A stretch of DNA of 55,337 nucleotides, from NCBI RefSeq assembly GCF_003633895.1, contig NZ_RBID01000003.1, positions 1 through 55,337 on the forward strand. The letters run 5' to 3'. Below, in pieces: positions 44,031-54,881 of the stretch (position 1 is its first letter; each line of letters starts with the position of its first letter). This stretch comes from Vogesella indigofera (GTDB taxonomy: Bacteria; Pseudomonadota; Gammaproteobacteria; Burkholderiales; Chromobacteriaceae). The translations under genes and the position numbers were made by a program. The notes beneath the pieces were generated by a model. The model did not search any database and was not told where the DNA came from. It worked only from the letters and a program-made list of their open reading frames with translations.

Positions 44031-44249
44031 CTACTTCGCACGGAACACAATACGGGCACGGGACAAATCATAAGGTGTCATTTCTACTGTCACCTTATCT
44101 CCCGGCAGGATGCGGATGTAGTGCATCCGCATCTTTCCGGAAATATACCCGAGCACAATGTGTCCATTCTCGAGCTTGACCTTGAAAGTTGCGCTAGGCA
44201 AATTTTCCAGGATCTCGCCCTGCATCTGGATGGTATCTTCTTTAGCCAT
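44031..44249 (-). CDS. infA: Translation initiation factor IF-1
   Basis: 72 residues with the S1-type OB fold: [62 protein letters not shown]. It occludes the ribosomal A site during initiation. Located 20 bp after secY, as in many betaproteobacteria. Confidence 0.97.
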   Translation of the reverse strand: MAKEDTIQMQGEILENLPSATFKVKLENGHIVLGYISGKMRMHYIRILPGDKVTVEMTPYDLSRARIVFRAK

Positions 44250-44269
44250 AAAACTGCTACCGTTGACCG

Positions 44270-45586
44270 TCAGCGACCGGATGCGCCCTTGAAGTTGGCC
44301 TTCTTGAGCAACCCGTCATACTGGTGAGACAACACGTAGGATTGAACCTGCGCCATGAAGTCCATTGTCACGACAACAATGATCAACAGCGAAGTCCCGC
44401 CAAAGTAGAACGGTACATTCCACTTCAGGATCAGGAACTCAGGCAACAAGCAAACCAGCGTGATGTAGATCGCACCAATAAGTGTTAGACGGAGAATGAT
44501 TTTCTCAATATAACGCGACGTCTGCTCACCCGGACGGATACCCGGAATGAACGCACCGCTTTTCTTCAGGTTATCAGCCGTTTCCTTGGGGTTGAACACA
44601 AGGGCGGTATAGAAGTAACAGAAGAAAACGATAGCAGCAGCATAGAGCAGAACATACAGCGGCTGACCAGGATGCAACTTGTCTGCAACAGACTTCAGCA
44701 CACCCAAGCCTTCGGTATTACCAAACCAGCCCAGTACGGTTGCCGGGAAAAGAATGATGCTGGATGCAAAAATCGGCGGGATGACCCCGGCCATATTCAG
44801 CTTCAGCGGCATATGCGTCGACTGGCCCTGCATCACGCGGTTGCCAACCTGCCGCTTGGCGTAGTTGACCAGCACTTTACGTTGGCCGCGTTCAACGAAC
44901 ACCACCAGGTAAGTGACAGCAATCACGCCCGCAAACAAGGCAATCGCCAACAGGATGGACAAGGAGCCCTGGCTAGCCAAGGTCAGTGTCTGACCGATCG
45001 ATCCAGGAATGCCAGCGGCAATACCCGAACAGATGATCAACGAAATACCATTTCCCAAACCACGTTCGGTAATCTGCTCGCCCAGCCACATGAGGAACAT
45101 GGTGCCGGTGACCAGAGTCACCACGGTCGTTACATAAAACTCGGTCTGACCACTCAGTACCAGCTCCGGTTGCTTGAATAGCATGACAGCAATACCGAAA
45201 CTCTGGAACGTAGCCAAAAAGAGCGTTGCATAACGCGTGTACTGAGTGATTTTGCGACGGCCAGCATCACCCTCCTTCTTCAACTGCTTCAGCGTTGGAA
45301 CAATTTCTGAAGCCAGTTGAAGAATGATGGAGGCGGAGATGTACGGCATGATGCCTAGGGCAAATACCGAAAATCTCGACAGGGCGCCGCCCGAGAACAT
45401 GTTGAACATGTCAAGCAGGCCCGTCTGTGACGACTGGAACAACTTCGCTAGTTCTACCGGATTGATACCAGGCACCGGAACGTGGGCACCGATGCGATAA
45501 ACAATCAGCGCGCCGATCAAAAAGAAAATCCGCTGCTTGAGGTCACCAAATTTACTGGCATTACCAACTAGAGAAGCATTCGCCAC
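44270..45586 (-). CDS. secY: Protein translocase subunit SecY
   Basis: 438 residues with ten membrane helices; channel protein of the Sec translocon. [11 protein letters not shown] in the plug region, [17 protein letters not shown] and [36 protein letters not shown] are conserved segments. Lies between rplO (10 bp) and infA. Confidence 0.97.
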   Translation of the reverse strand: MANASLVGNASKFGDLKQRIFFLIGALIVYRIGAHVPVPGINPVELAKLFQSSQTGLLDMFNMFSGGALSRFSVFALGIMPYISASIILQLASEIVPTLKQLKKEGDAGRRKITQYTRYATLFLATFQSFGIAVMLFKQPELVLSGQTEFYVTTVVTLVTGTMFLMWLGEQITERGLGNGISLIICSGIAAGIPGSIGQTLTLASQGSLSILLAIALFAGVIAVTYLVVFVERGQRKVLVNYAKRQVGNRVMQGQSTHMPLKLNMAGVIPPIFASSIILFPATVLGWFGNTEGLGVLKSVADKLHPGQPLYVLLYAAAIVFFCYFYTALVFNPKETADNLKKSGAFIPGIRPGEQTSRYIEKIILRLTLIGAIYITLVCLLPEFLILKWNVPFYFGGTSLLIIVVVTMDFMAQVQSYVLSHQYDGLLKKANFKGASGR

Positions 45587-45596
45587 GAGCTTTACC

Positions 45597-46031
45597 TTAT
45601 TCTACGAAGCTACCGCCAGCGGCTTCGATTGCAGCCTTGGCACCAGCGGTGGCAGCGATGCCACGCAGTTTAAGAGCACGCTCAACCTTGCCGGACAGGA
45701 TGACTTTTGCACCCAGAGCTTGCGTCGGCACGATGCCGGCTTGCTTCAGGGACAACAGGTCGATCTCGTCAACCGGCATCAGCGCCAGTTCGGACAGGCG
45801 AACTTCGGCTACATCGCCAGCAGTCAGGGACTTGAAGCCACGCTTCGGCAGGCGACGTTGCAGAGGCATCTGACCGCCTTCGAAACCTACCTTGTGGAAG
45901 CCACCAGCACGGCTCTTCTGACCTTTGTGACCACGGCCAGCAGTCTTGCCCAGACCGCTACCGATACCACGACCCACGCGACGCTTTGCGTGTTTGGCAC
46001 CGGCTGCAGGCTTAATAGTATTCAGCAGCAT
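45597..46031 (-). CDS. rplO: 50S ribosomal protein L15
   Basis: 144 residues; basic Gly-rich N-terminus ([29 protein letters not shown]) and the C-terminal core typical of L15. One base separates it from rpmD. Confidence 0.97.
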   Translation of the reverse strand: MLLNTIKPAAGAKHAKRRVGRGIGSGLGKTAGRGHKGQKSRAGGFHKVGFEGGQMPLQRRLPKRGFKSLTAGDVAEVRLSELALMPVDEIDLLSLKQAGIVPTQALGAKVILSGKVERALKLRGIAATAGAKAAIEAAGGSFVE

Positions 46032-46032
46032 A

Positions 46033-46218
46033 TTAACCCTCGCTCTTAACCAGGTAGCTGATCTTGTTGATCATGCCACGGTTAGCAGGAGTATCAATCA
46101 CTTCAACGACTTGGTTGATCTTCTTCAGACCCAGACCATTCGCGCAAGCTTTATGAGACTCGATGCGACCAATCAGACTCTTAACCAGAGTCACACGGAT
46201 TTTTTTAACATCACTCAT
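46033..46218 (-). CDS. rpmD: 50S ribosomal protein L30
   Basis: 61 residues from the ATG at 46218 ([34 protein letters not shown]), with GGGAG 6-7 nt upstream. Its start overlaps the rpsE stop by 8 nt, indicating coupling. Confidence 0.95.
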   Translation of the reverse strand: MSDVKKIRVTLVKSLIGRIESHKACANGLGLKKINQVVEVIDTPANRGMINKISYLVKSEG

Positions 46219-46729
46219 GATCCGCTCCCAGAATCTGAGCAACGGTCAGGCCACGCTTCGCAGCGATCTGCGAAGGAGTTGCCATTTTGCTCAAACCGTC
46301 AATCGTGGCGCGAACCACGTTGTACGGGTTGGTCGAGCCATGGATCTTGGCAGTAACGTTGTGTACGCCCAGTGCTTCGAATACAGCGCGCATAGGACCA
46401 CCAGCTTTAACACCGGCACCCTCTTTAGCTGGCTGCATGAACACAGTAGTCGCACCGTGCTTGCCGACAACAGCATGATGGATGGTGCCGTTTTTCAGCG
46501 GAACCTTGATCATGTTGCGACGAGCCTGCTCCATACCTTTTTGCACAGCAACTGGCACTTCTTTCGAACGCCCTTTGCCCATGCCAATACCACCGTCAGC
46601 ATCGCCAACTACGGTCAGAGCCGAGAAGGCCATGATACGACCGCCCTTCACCACTTTGGTGACGCGGTTTACGCCGATCATCTTCTCGATCAGACCATCG
46701 CCACGATCTTCGATCTCGTGCTTAGCCAT
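46211..46729 (-). CDS. rpsE: 30S ribosomal protein S5
   Basis: 172 residues; double-stranded-RNA-binding N-domain ([47 protein letters not shown]) and the C-terminal [23 protein letters not shown]. Typical bacterial S5 in spc order. Confidence 0.97.
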   Translation of the reverse strand: MAKHEIEDRGDGLIEKMIGVNRVTKVVKGGRIMAFSALTVVGDADGGIGMGKGRSKEVPVAVQKGMEQARRNMIKVPLKNGTIHHAVVGKHGATTVFMQPAKEGAGVKAGGPMRAVFEALGVHNVTAKIHGSTNPYNVVRATIDGLSKMATPSQIAAKRGLTVAQILGADHE

Positions 46730-46741
46730 TCTTAACTCCGA

Positions 46742-47095
46742 TTAGAATACAAGACCGTTTTCACGGGCTGCGTCAGCCAGGGCTTTGATACGGCCATGGT
46801 ATTTGAAACCCGAACGATCGAAAGCAACTTGATTGATACCAGCAGCCTTAGCTTTTTCAGCAATGTTCTTGCCAACAACCGCAGCAGCAGCGGTGTTGCC
46901 GCCATTGCTCAGGTCGGCACGCACAGCGGACTCCAGGGAGGAGGCGCTAGCCAGAACAACATTACCGGTTGCGTCAATCACTTGAGCATAGATATGGCTG
47001 TTAGTGCGATGAACGCACAGACGAGCCACCTTGAGCTCCGCAATACGGGCACGGGTTTTACGTGCGCGGCGGAGTCGAGTCTGTTTCTTGTCCAT
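46742..47095 (-). CDS. rplR: 50S ribosomal protein L18
   Basis: 117 residues; basic N-terminus ([21 protein letters not shown]) and [13 protein letters not shown], with the C-terminal [24 protein letters not shown]; binds 5S rRNA with L5. Confidence 0.97.
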   Translation of the reverse strand: MDKKQTRLRRARKTRARIAELKVARLCVHRTNSHIYAQVIDATGNVVLASASSLESAVRADLSNGGNTAAAAVVGKNIAEKAKAAGINQVAFDRSGFKYHGRIKALADAARENGLVF

Positions 47096-47108
47096 TTCAG
47101 GGCCTCAA

Positions 47109-47642
47109 TTACTTCTTCTTGGTTTCTTTCAGAACCACAACCTCGTCGGCATAACGCACGCCCTTGCCCTTGTAAGGCTCTGGGGAACGATAAGCACGGA
47201 TCTCGGCTGCGACCTGGCCAACCAACTGCTTGTTGGCACCCTTGATCAAAATCTCGGTCTGAGTCGGGGTTTCACACTTGATGCCGGCTGGCATGGCGTG
47301 AACAACCGGGTGCGAGAAACCAAGGGACAGGTTGAGTGCTTCACCCTGGGCTTGAGCGCGGTAACCCACACCCACAAGGTTCAGCTTTTTCTCAAAACCC
47401 TTGCTAACACCAATGACCATGTTGTTCAGCAGCGCGCGCAGGGTTCCGGACATGGAACGTGCGAACTTGCTGTCGTTCTTGGCGGCAAATTCGAGCTGGT
47501 TATCAACCAGCTTGACTTCAACATCAGCACACAGTGCTGTGCTCAAAGAGCCGAGAGCGCCTTTTACAGTCACTTCTTCAGCACCGAATTTCACTTCTAC
47601 GCCAGCAGGGATGACTACCGGGTTTTTTGCTACGCGAGACAT
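47109..47642 (-). CDS. rplF: 50S ribosomal protein L6
   Basis: 177 residues with the two L6 repeats and the C-terminal signature [24 protein letters not shown]. 13 bp before rplR. Confidence 0.97.
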   Translation of the reverse strand: MSRVAKNPVVIPAGVEVKFGAEEVTVKGALGSLSTALCADVEVKLVDNQLEFAAKNDSKFARSMSGTLRALLNNMVIGVSKGFEKKLNLVGVGYRAQAQGEALNLSLGFSHPVVHAMPAGIKCETPTQTEILIKGANKQLVGQVAAEIRAYRSPEPYKGKGVRYADEVVVLKETKKK

Positions 47643-47654
47643 TCAACCCTCCGA

Positions 47655-48050
47655 TTAGGCTACGACGCAGAGCAGTTCGCCGCCGATACCGGCTGCACGT
47701 GCTTTACGATCAGTCATCACACCACTTGAAGTCGAAACGATAGCGACACCAAGACCGTTCATTACTTTAGGGATCTCGTTGGAACCCTTGTAAACGCGCA
47801 GACCTGGGCGCGAAACGCGCTCGATCTTCTCGATTACCGGACGACCAACGTAGTACTTCAATTCAATTTCCAGAACCGGCTTTTTATCAGCATCGGTAAC
47901 AGAAAAAGTCTCGATATAACCCTCTTCCTTCAACACCTGAGCAATGGCCACCTTCAACTTGGAAGAAGGCATTGCAACAACGGCTTTAGCAGCACGTTGG
48001 GCGTTGCGGATACGAGTCAACATATCGGAGATAGGATCTTGCATGCTCAT
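47655..48050 (-). CDS. rpsH: 30S ribosomal protein S8
   Basis: 131 residues; [22 protein letters not shown] start and the C-terminal [33 protein letters not shown] signature. The start could be the second Met. S8 represses the spc operon in E. coli. Confidence 0.97.
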   Translation of the reverse strand: MSMQDPISDMLTRIRNAQRAAKAVVAMPSSKLKVAIAQVLKEEGYIETFSVTDADKKPVLEIELKYYVGRPVIEKIERVSRPGLRVYKGSNEIPKVMNGLGVAIVSTSSGVMTDRKARAAGIGGELLCVVA

Positions 48051-48063
48051 TCTGTATCTCCTA

Positions 48064-48369
48064 TTACCAGCTGGCTTTAGTCACGCCCGGGATCTCGCCT
48101 TTCATGGCGAGTTCGCGCAGCTTGTTACGTGCCAAACCGAATTTACGGAATACACCGCGAGGGCGACCAGTCAGTGCGCAGCGGCGACGCTGGCGAACCG
48201 GGCTAGCATTACGCGGCAGGGTCTGCAGTTGCAGACGAGCAGCAAAACGCTCTTCTTCGGAAAGATTCTGGTTATTGATGATAGCGAGGAGCGCTTCACG
48301 CTTGCCGGCGTACTTAGCCACGAGCTTAGCGCGCTTCTCTTCACGATTAATCAAAGCTAGAGTTGCCAT
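48064..48369 (-). CDS. rpsN: 30S ribosomal protein S14
   Basis: 101 residues from ATG 48369 ([15 protein letters not shown]). This is the long, zinc-free form: only one Cys ([21 protein letters not shown]) and no CxxC pair. Starts 4 bp after rplE. Confidence 0.97.
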   Translation of the reverse strand: MATLALINREEKRAKLVAKYAGKREALLAIINNQNLSEEERFAARLQLQTLPRNASPVRQRRRCALTGRPRGVFRKFGLARNKLRELAMKGEIPGVTKASW

Positions 48370-48373
48370 GTGC

Positions 48374-48913
48374 TTAGCCCTTGAACGGGAATTTGAACGC
48401 AGCCAGCAAAGCGCGGGCTTCCTCATCGGTCTTTGCAGTAGTGGTGATAGTGATGTTCATACCACGCAAAGCATCGATTTTGTCGTATTCGATTTCCGGG
48501 AAAATGATCTGCTCTTTAACGCCCATGTTGTAGTTACCACGGCCATCAAAGGATTTGGCAGAAACGCCACGGAAGTCGCGTACGCGAGGCAGCGAGATCG
48601 TAACCAGACGATCCAGGAACTCGTACATGCGTTCACGACGCAGGGTCACTTTGCAACCAACCGGGTAGTGGTCACGGATTTTGAAGCCCGCGATCGACTT
48701 ACGTGCGGTAGTCACAACTGGCTTCTGACCGGCGATCTTTTCCAGGTCGGAAACAGCGTGATCCATTACTTTCTTGTCAGCTACAGCCTCGCCCACGCCC
48801 ATGTTGAGAGTAACCTTCTCAATGCGCGGAACTTCCATCAGGGACTTGTAACCGAACTGTTTTACCAGCTCTGGTACAACAGTGTTTTTGTAAAAATCGT
48901 ACAGACGTGCCAT
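48374..48913 (-). CDS. rplE: 50S ribosomal protein L5
   Basis: 179 residues from ATG 48913 ([24 protein letters not shown]); an in-frame ATG two codons earlier is less likely. [14 protein letters not shown] and the 5S-binding loop region are conserved. Confidence 0.97.
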   Translation of the reverse strand: MARLYDFYKNTVVPELVKQFGYKSLMEVPRIEKVTLNMGVGEAVADKKVMDHAVSDLEKIAGQKPVVTTARKSIAGFKIRDHYPVGCKVTLRRERMYEFLDRLVTISLPRVRDFRGVSAKSFDGRGNYNMGVKEQIIFPEIEYDKIDALRGMNITITTTAKTDEEARALLAAFKFPFKG

Positions 48914-48922
48914 CTTCACCCC

Positions 48923-49237
48923 TTACGCGCCGATAACTTCGCCGGTGGATTTGAAGATACGCACCTTGCGGCCGTCCTCAAGCACCTTGAAGCCTACGCG
49001 GTCAGCTTTCTGGCTACCCGCATTGAAAATAGCGACGTTAGATACATCAATCGGCATAGTCTTTTCAACGATGCCACCAGCGACACCACGTACTGGATTA
49101 GGCTTCTGGTGTTTTTTCACCAGGTTGATGCCTTCCACTACGACTTTGCCTTCCAGGACACGCAGAACGGAACCGCGCTTGCCCTTGTCTTTACCGGTGA
49201 TTACTACGACTTCATCACCTTTACGAATTTTGCGCAT
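48923..49237 (-). CDS. rplX: 50S ribosomal protein L24
   Basis: 104 residues with the KOW motif ([35 protein letters not shown]); assembly-initiating protein of the 50S subunit. 11 bp after rplN. Confidence 0.97.
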   Translation of the reverse strand: MRKIRKGDEVVVITGKDKGKRGSVLRVLEGKVVVEGINLVKKHQKPNPVRGVAGGIVEKTMPIDVSNVAIFNAGSQKADRVGFKVLEDGRKVRIFKSTGEVIGA

Positions 49238-49248
49238 CTGTGGTCTCC

Positions 49249-49617
49249 TTACAGCACTTCTGGCGCGAGCGAAACGATCTTCATGAAACGCTCGGTACGA
49301 AGCTCACGAGTCACCGGCCCGAAAATACGGGTACCGATAGGCTCCAGCTTGTTGTTCAGAAGAACTGCAGCGTTGCCATCAAACTTGATGAGCGAACCGT
49401 CAGGACGGCGAACGCCCTTGGCAGTACGCACGACAACAGCGTTGTACACATCACCTTTTTTCACGCGACCGCGAGGTGCTGCATCCTTGATGCTCACCTT
49501 GATGATGTCGCCCACGCCAGCGTAGCGACGCTTGGAGCCGCCCAACACCTTGATGCACATAACGGAACGCGCACCAGTGTTGTCTGCAACATCCAAAATG
49601 GACTGCATTTGAATCAT
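49249..49617 (-). CDS. rplN: 50S ribosomal protein L14
   Basis: 122 residues; [46 protein letters not shown] is the L14 signature. First gene of the spc operon, separated from rpsQ by a 189-bp gap with a promoter and hairpins. Confidence 0.97.
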   Translation of the reverse strand: MIQMQSILDVADNTGARSVMCIKVLGGSKRRYAGVGDIIKVSIKDAAPRGRVKKGDVYNAVVVRTAKGVRRPDGSLIKFDGNAAVLLNNKLEPIGTRIFGPVTRELRTERFMKIVSLAPEVL

Positions 49618-49681
49618 TTGATTACCTTTCTATCCAACTTAATTCCGTCACTTTCTTTCACCTTCAAGAAGATGAAAGAAA

Positions 49682-49703
49682 CGCCACCTAAAGTAAGGTG
49701 GCG
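49682..49703. promoter_or_regulatory. Hairpin in the rplN leader
   Basis: CGCCACCT-AAAGTA-AGGTGGCG, an 8-bp perfect stem followed leftward by TTTCTTTC. It may act as a terminator of S10-operon transcripts or as a 5'-leader structure of the spc operon. Confidence 0.5.
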
Positions 49704-49763
49704 TATCCAACGGCCAGTCTTGGACCCCGTAAGGGATGACTTCGGCTGAACACCGAATCACAC

Positions 49764-49792
49764 ATTATACAGAGGGGCAAGCCCCCCTGCAA
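49764..49792 (-). promoter_or_regulatory. Candidate spc-operon promoter
   Basis: Leftward TTGCAG (49787-49792) and a perfect TATAAT (49764-49769) with 17-bp spacer, in the rpsQ-rplN gap. The spacer also holds a GGGG-CTTG-CCCC hairpin. Confidence 0.65.
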
Positions 49793-49806
49793 GCATTACA
49801 CACAGA

Positions 49807-50064
49807 TTAAACTGCGCGCTCTACCAGTGAGGTCACAACCCAAGTTTTCGTCCGGGAGAGTGGACGAGTTTCGCTGATCACAACGAGGTCGCCAGTTTTG
49901 TACTGGTTGGTTTCGTCATGAGCGTGAAACTTTTTGGAGCGACGAACAATTTTACCGTAGATAGGGTGCTTTACTTTGCGCTCTACCAGGACAGTAACGG
50001 TCTTGTTCATCTTATCGCTGACTACTTTGCCGACCAGCGTGCGGACTACTTTAGTTTCGCTCAT
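49807..50064 (-). CDS. rpsQ: 30S ribosomal protein S17
   Basis: 85 residues; [44 protein letters not shown] and [18 protein letters not shown] are S17 hallmarks. Last gene of the S10 operon; one base after rpmC. Confidence 0.97.
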   Translation of the reverse strand: MSETKVVRTLVGKVVSDKMNKTVTVLVERKVKHPIYGKIVRRSKKFHAHDETNQYKTGDLVVISETRPLSRTKTWVVTSLVERAV

Positions 50065-50065
50065 C

Positions 50066-50254
50066 TCAGGCAGCCTTTTCTTTCAGAACAGTGCGGGTAC
50101 GGGCGATATCGCGACGCACCTTTTTCAGCTCACTATTCTTGGCGAGCTGTTGAGTTGCATGCTGCATGCGCAGTGCAAATTGCGCCTTCAGCAAACCAAG
50201 CAACTCGGCCTTCAGCTCATCAACACTTTTCGCTCTCAGTTCGGATGCTTTCAT
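50066..50254 (-). CDS. rpmC: 50S ribosomal protein L29
   Basis: 62 residues, helical hairpin: [57 protein letters not shown]. Start overlaps the rplP stop (ATGA). Confidence 0.97.
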   Translation of the reverse strand: MKASELRAKSVDELKAELLGLLKAQFALRMQHATQQLAKNSELKKVRRDIARTRTVLKEKAA

Positions 50255-50670
50255 TGCTGACCCACCTGTTTAATTACAAACACTGTCGGAATAGGCAACT
50301 TGGCAGCTGCAAGACGGAAGGCTTCGCGTGCCAGTTCTTCGGCAACACCATCCATCTCGTACAACATTTTGCCTGGCTGAATTTCGGCCACGAAGTATTC
50401 CGGACTACCCTTACCCCCACCCATACGAACTTCGGCTGGCTTGGAAGTGATTGGCTTGTCTGGGAATACGCGGATCCAGATGCGACCGCCACGCTTGATG
50501 TGACGAGTCATAGCACGACGAGCCGCTTCGATTTGACGGGCAGTCAGACGACCACGACCGATTGCTTTCAAACCAAAATCGCCGAAGCTAACTTTGTTGC
50601 CGCGGGTCGCGATACCAGTATTGCGACCTTTCTGCTGTTTACGGTATTTCAGTCTAGTTGGCTGCAGCAT
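50251..50670 (-). CDS. rplP: 50S ribosomal protein L16
   Basis: 139 residues; [19 protein letters not shown] start and the [47 protein letters not shown] signature. Its start lies inside the end of rpsC (17-nt overlap). Confidence 0.97.
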   Translation of the reverse strand: MLQPTRLKYRKQQKGRNTGIATRGNKVSFGDFGLKAIGRGRLTARQIEAARRAMTRHIKRGGRIWIRVFPDKPITSKPAEVRMGGGKGSPEYFVAEIQPGKMLYEMDGVAEELAREAFRLAAAKLPIPTVFVIKQVGQQ

Positions 50671-51358
50671 TTCGAGCTCCTGCCTTTCTGGATTTCTTCT
50701 CTGGTGCTACAGGGGCAGCCTGGACTTGACCTGGCTTGATGTCGCCCTTGTATACCCATACCTTGATGCCGATAACACCGTAGGTGGTGTGAGCTTCAGA
50801 AGTAGCGTAGTCAACATCTGCACGCAGAGTGTGCAGAGGCACGCGGCCTTCGCGGTACCATTCGCTACGAGCGATATCGATACCGTTCAGACGACCGGAG
50901 CTCATGATCTTGATGCCTTGGGCACCCATGCGCATTGCATTTTGCATGGAACGCTTCATGGCACGACGGAACATCACGCGCTTTTCCAGCTGCGAGGCAA
51001 TACCGTCAGCAATGATCTGAGCATCGATCTCTGGCTTGCGAACTTCTTCGATATTGACGTGCACAGGCACACCAAGACGACGCTGCAGTTCTTTCTTCAG
51101 AACTTCAATGTCTTCACCTTTTTTACCGATAACAACACCTGGACGGGCGCTGTGAATGGTAATGCGGGCGGACTTGGCTGGACGCTCGATAACAACACGA
51201 CCTACCGAAGCATGCGCTAGGCGCTTCTTCAGGAACTCGCGTACTTCGATGTCTTGCTTCAGCTGGCCGGCAAAGTCATGCGAATTTGCAAACCATTTGG
51301 AAGACCAGTTTTTAGTCACTGCGAGACGGAAACCCGTCGGATGAATCTTCTGACCCAT
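50654..51358 (-). CDS. rpsC: 30S ribosomal protein S3
   Basis: 234 residues: [26 protein letters not shown] domain ([20 protein letters not shown]) and C-terminal domain ([22 protein letters not shown]). Basic tail rich in Lys/Ala. Confidence 0.97.
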   Translation of the reverse strand: MGQKIHPTGFRLAVTKNWSSKWFANSHDFAGQLKQDIEVREFLKKRLAHASVGRVVIERPAKSARITIHSARPGVVIGKKGEDIEVLKKELQRRLGVPVHVNIEEVRKPEIDAQIIADGIASQLEKRVMFRRAMKRSMQNAMRMGAQGIKIMSSGRLNGIDIARSEWYREGRVPLHTLRADVDYATSEAHTTYGVIGIKVWVYKGDIKPGQVQAAPVAPEKKSRKAGARNAAAN

Positions 51359-51368
51359 AGCTTACCCC

Positions 51369-51698
51369 TTAGTTGCCAACACTGAGCGTGATATGGCAGG
51401 TCTGCTTCTCAATGCGGTTACCGCGGCCTTTGGCACGGGCGGAGAAACGCTTGAGACTAGGACCCTTATCAACGTAGATGGAAGTCACCTTGAGGGTGTC
51501 GATATCAGCGCCTTCGTTATGCTCAGCATTGGCGATAGCGGACTCAAGCACCTTCTTGATGAGCGCGGCACCCTTTTTCGGGCTGAAGGTCAGGATATTC
51601 AGTGCCTGGCCGACGGCTTGGCCGCGGATCAGGTCTGCAACCAGACGGCATTTTTGTGCCGACAGGCGTGCATTATTAAGTTGTGCAGAAACTCTCAT
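51369..51698 (-). CDS. rplV: 50S ribosomal protein L22
   Basis: 109 residues; [53 protein letters not shown] and the hairpin region [19 protein letters not shown] reaching the exit tunnel. Confidence 0.97.
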   Translation of the reverse strand: MRVSAQLNNARLSAQKCRLVADLIRGQAVGQALNILTFSPKKGAALIKKVLESAIANAEHNEGADIDTLKVTSIYVDKGPSLKRFSARAKGRGNRIEKQTCHITLSVGN

Positions 51699-51707
51699 CG
51701 CATCACC

Positions 51708-51986
51708 TTATTTCTTCTTGGCCTTCTTGTCAGCCGCGTGGCCTTTGAAGGTACGAGTCAGCGAGAATTCACCGAGCTTGTGGCCAACCATGTTTTCGGA
51801 AACATACACCGGAACGTGCGTACGACCGTTATGAACCGCAATGGTCAGGCCGATGAAGTCAGGCAAAATCGTCGAACGGCGCGACCAAGTCTTGATTGGA
51901 CGCTTGTCGCTCGTTGCACGCACCGCATCCACTTTTTTCAGCAGGTGCAGGTCAACGAACGGGCCTTTTTTAAGCGAACGTGCCAT
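51708..51986 (-). CDS. rpsS: 30S ribosomal protein S19
   Basis: 92 residues; [19 protein letters not shown] start, [53 protein letters not shown] signature. Confidence 0.97.
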   Translation of the reverse strand: MARSLKKGPFVDLHLLKKVDAVRATSDKRPIKTWSRRSTILPDFIGLTIAVHNGRTHVPVYVSENMVGHKLGEFSLTRTFKGHAADKKAKKK

Positions 51987-51993
51987 AGCTCAA

Positions 51994-52827
51994 TTACCCT
52001 TTATTCGAGAAGCGACGACGTACAATCATGTTGTCAGTGCGCTTGTTACGACGTGTACGGAAGCCCTTAGTCGGGGTACCCCACGGACTAACAGGAACAC
52101 GACCTTCACCTGTACGGCCTTCACCACCACCGTGTGGGTGATCAACCGGGTTCATGGCAGTACCGCGAACTGTTGGGCGGATACCGCGCCAACGGTTTGC
52201 ACCGGCCTTACCAATCTTGCGCAGGCTATGTTCTTCGTTGCCCACTTCGCCAACGGTGGCGCGGCAGTCAACGTGTACACGACGGATCTCGCCAGAGCGC
52301 AGACGCAGCTGAGCGTAGATGCCTTCACGAGCCAGCAGCATGGCGGAGCAGCCGGCGGAACGGGCAATTTGCGCACCCTTGCCTGGTTGCAGCTCGATGC
52401 AGTGGATGGTGGTACCAACCGGGATATTACGGATTGGCAAGGCATTACCAGCTTTGATCGGTGCTTCGGAACCGGACATCAGCTCAGCACCAACCTTTAC
52501 GCCACGCGGGGCAATGATGTAGCGACGCTCACCATCCGCGTAGCACAGCAGCGCGATGTTGGCTGTACGGTTTGGATCGTATTCGATACGCTCAACCTTG
52601 GCCGGAACCGCGTCTTTGTTACGACGAAAATCGATGATGCGATACTGTTTCTTGTGACCACCACCCATGTGACGGGTAGTGATGTGGCCGTTGTTGTTAC
52701 GGCCACCGGTCGAGTTTTTCTTCTCAACCAGTGCGGCGTGCGGGCGGCCTTTGTACAGGTCAGGGTTTACCACCTTGACAACAGCACGGCGACCAGCAGA
52801 CGTCGGTTTTACTTTTACCAGAGCCAT
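51994..52827 (-). CDS. rplB: 50S ribosomal protein L2
   Basis: 277 residues; [18 protein letters not shown], the peptidyl-transferase-centre loop with [17 protein letters not shown], and the basic tail [19 protein letters not shown]. Confidence 0.97.
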   Translation of the reverse strand: MALVKVKPTSAGRRAVVKVVNPDLYKGRPHAALVEKKNSTGGRNNNGHITTRHMGGGHKKQYRIIDFRRNKDAVPAKVERIEYDPNRTANIALLCYADGERRYIIAPRGVKVGAELMSGSEAPIKAGNALPIRNIPVGTTIHCIELQPGKGAQIARSAGCSAMLLAREGIYAQLRLRSGEIRRVHVDCRATVGEVGNEEHSLRKIGKAGANRWRGIRPTVRGTAMNPVDHPHGGGEGRTGEGRVPVSPWGTPTKGFRTRRNKRTDNMIVRRRFSNKG

Positions 52828-52838
52828 AGTCTATCTCC

Positions 52839-53147
52839 TTATTCCGCAGCAACAGGGGTAGCGGTCAGGTCGATTTCTTGACCTTGGGCAAGGCTCACGT
52901 AAGCCTTTTTCCAGTCTTTGCGCTTGCCGACGAAACGGCCGAAACGCTTGGACTTGCCCTTAACATTCAGCGTGGAAACGCCATCAACCTTGACGTTGAA
53001 CAGCAGTTCAACGGCAGCCTTGATTTCAGGCTTGGTTGCATTGGCAACCACGCGGAATACCACCTGCTGGTTTTTCTCGGCAACCATGGTGCTCTTTTCA
53101 GAAACCACCGGTGCCAAAATTACTTGCAGCAAACGTTCCTGATTCAT
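52839..53147 (-). CDS. rplW: 50S ribosomal protein L23
   Basis: 102 residues from ATG 53147 ([33 protein letters not shown]), overlapping the rplD stop (ATGA); an ATG two codons earlier is possible but less Neisseria-like. Tunnel-exit protein that docks trigger factor and SRP. Confidence 0.95.
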   Translation of the reverse strand: MNQERLLQVILAPVVSEKSTMVAEKNQQVVFRVVANATKPEIKAAVELLFNVKVDGVSTLNVKGKSKRFGRFVGKRKDWKKAYVSLAQGQEIDLTATPVAAE

Positions 53148-53767
53148 GCCCATTGCTCCTCGAGTTGCTTGATGGCATCACGGGTGATAACAACCTTCTT
53201 GAAACGAACAAGGCTGAACGGGTCAGCTTGCTGAGCTTCAATCACCAGGACGTTTGGCAAGTTGCGGGAAGACAGATACAGGTTCTCGTCGAGCTCGCCA
53301 GTGATGAACAGAGCACGATCCAGACCCAAGGACTTCACCTTGGCGGCAAATTCCTTTGTCTTTGGCGTTTCAACTGTCAGGCTGTCCACGACGATCAAGC
53401 GCTCGTCACGTACCAGCTGCGACAGGATCGTAGCCATACCGGCACGGTATTGCTTACGGTTAACCTTGTGCGTGAAGTTTTCGTCAGGCGAATTCGGGAA
53501 CGCACGACCACCACCACGCCACAGAGGCGAGGAAGTCATACCGGCACGAGCACGACCGGTGCCCTTTTGACGGAATGGCTTCTTGGTGGAGTGTTTTACT
53601 TCAGCACGAGTCAACTGCGCACGGTTACCACTGCGCGCATTTGCCAAGAATGCAGTTACTACCTGATGCACCAGCGCTTCGTTGTAGTCACGGGCGAAGA
53701 GTGCTTCAGAGGCTTGCAGGGCTTCAACTTGCTGGCCCTGGGCGTTGATCACTTTCAATTCCATCAT
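53144..53767 (-). CDS. rplD: 50S ribosomal protein L4
   Basis: 207 residues (or 206 if the second of two adjacent ATGs is used, as in Neisseria). [60 protein letters not shown] is the L4 signature. In E. coli L4 also attenuates the S10 operon; the rearranged leader here makes that uncertain. Confidence 0.97.
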   Translation of the reverse strand: MMELKVINAQGQQVEALQASEALFARDYNEALVHQVVTAFLANARSGNRAQLTRAEVKHSTKKPFRQKGTGRARAGMTSSPLWRGGGRAFPNSPDENFTHKVNRKQYRAGMATILSQLVRDERLIVVDSLTVETPKTKEFAAKVKSLGLDRALFITGELDENLYLSSRNLPNVLVIEAQQADPFSLVRFKKVVITRDAIKQLEEQWA

Positions 53768-54408
53768 GCACCTGCCTTCACGCTAGGACGCACCACTACA
53801 TCACCGTTCTTGGCACCAGGTACAGCACCCTTCACCAGAAGCAGTTGACGCTCCACATCAACACGGACAACTTCGAGGCACTGGATAGTGCTCTTGACGT
53901 TACCGTACTGACCAGCCATACGCTTACCCGGGAAAACGCGACCCGGATCTTGCGCCTGACCGATGGAACCGGCGGAGTTGTGAGAAACAGAGTTACCGTG
54001 CGAAGCGCGGTTGGAACTGAAGTTGTGACGCTTGATGGCGCCGGAGAAGCCTTTACCTTTCGAGGTACCAGTTACGTCGACCAATTGGCCAACCTGGAAA
54101 ATCTCGACGGAGATGGCATCACCAACGTTCAGCGATGCCAGCGCCTCTGCGGACAGAGGGAACTCGCGCATAACGCGAGCGGCATCAACGCCAGCTTTGG
54201 CAAAGTGACCGGCCTGAGCCTTGGTTACACGATTTGCCTTGCGAACACCTGCTGCAATCTGAACGGCAGTGTAGCCATCAGTTTCAGCAGTCTTTACTTG
54301 CGATACGCGGTTTGCGGACATATCCAGCACAGTTACCGGGATGGTTGCGCCATCTTCAGCAAAAATGCGGGTCATGCCGACTTTGCGACCGACCAGACCT
54401 AAAGTCAT
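53764..54408 (-). CDS. rplC: 50S ribosomal protein L3
   Basis: 214 residues; [29 protein letters not shown] start and the central [52 protein letters not shown] extension. First gene after the rpsJ-rplC gap, which holds a hairpin and a candidate promoter. Confidence 0.97.
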   Translation of the reverse strand: MTLGLVGRKVGMTRIFAEDGATIPVTVLDMSANRVSQVKTAETDGYTAVQIAAGVRKANRVTKAQAGHFAKAGVDAARVMREFPLSAEALASLNVGDAISVEIFQVGQLVDVTGTSKGKGFSGAIKRHNFSSNRASHGNSVSHNSAGSIGQAQDPGRVFPGKRMAGQYGNVKSTIQCLEVVRVDVERQLLLVKGAVPGAKNGDVVVRPSVKAGA

Positions 54409-54461
54409 GTTTATTTCCTTTACAGGCGCCGATTACGATTGACCGGCTTACTCAAAAGAAA

Positions 54462-54490
54462 AGCGGACTCACCACAATGGTGAGTCCGCT
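54462..54490 (-). terminator. Strong hairpin between rpsJ and rplC
   Basis: AGCGGACTCACCA-CAA-TGGTGAGTCCGCT: a 13-bp perfect stem. Leftward it is followed by TTTTCTTTTG, so it looks like a terminator or attenuator after rpsJ and before rplC. Confidence 0.7.
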
Positions 54491-54519
54491 AATGTAACAA
54501 TAAAATTCAATAACCGCAA
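54491..54519 (-). promoter_or_regulatory. Candidate promoter upstream of rplC
   Basis: Leftward TTGCGG (54514-54519) and TACATT (54491-54496) with a 17-bp spacer. A start site here would place the 54462-54490 hairpin at the very 5' end of the mRNA. Confidence 0.4.
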
Positions 54520-54551
54520 GCACTTAGCTCACGGCACATGAAATAGTGCTG

Positions 54552-54863
54552 TTACTGTAGCTTGATTTCTACATCCACACCGGCTGGCAGGTCCAGCTTC
54601 ATCAGCGCATCAACAGTCTTGTCGGTCGGATCAACGATGTCCATCAGACGCAGGTGCGTACGGATTTCCAGCTGATCGCGGGACGACTTGTTAACGTGCG
54701 GGGAACGCAGGATGTTGAAACGCTCGATTTTGGTCGGCAGCGGAACCGGGCCCTTAACAACGGCACCAGTGCGCTTGGCGGTTTCAACGATTTCCTGTGC
54801 GGAGCGGTCGATCAGGTTGTAATCGAAAGCTTTCAGGCGGATACGGATTTTTTGGCTTTGCAT
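54552..54863 (-). CDS. rpsJ: 30S ribosomal protein S10 (NusE)
   Basis: 103 residues; [76 protein letters not shown]. It also serves as NusE in antitermination at boxA sites such as the one at the left end of this window. Follows tuf by 18 bp, so it probably belongs to the str transcript. Confidence 0.97.
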   Translation of the reverse strand: MQSQKIRIRLKAFDYNLIDRSAQEIVETAKRTGAVVKGPVPLPTKIERFNILRSPHVNKSSRDQLEIRTHLRLMDIVDPTDKTVDALMKLDLPAGVDVEIKLQ

Positions 54864-54881
54864 ATCGTTCTCGGCTTCCGA

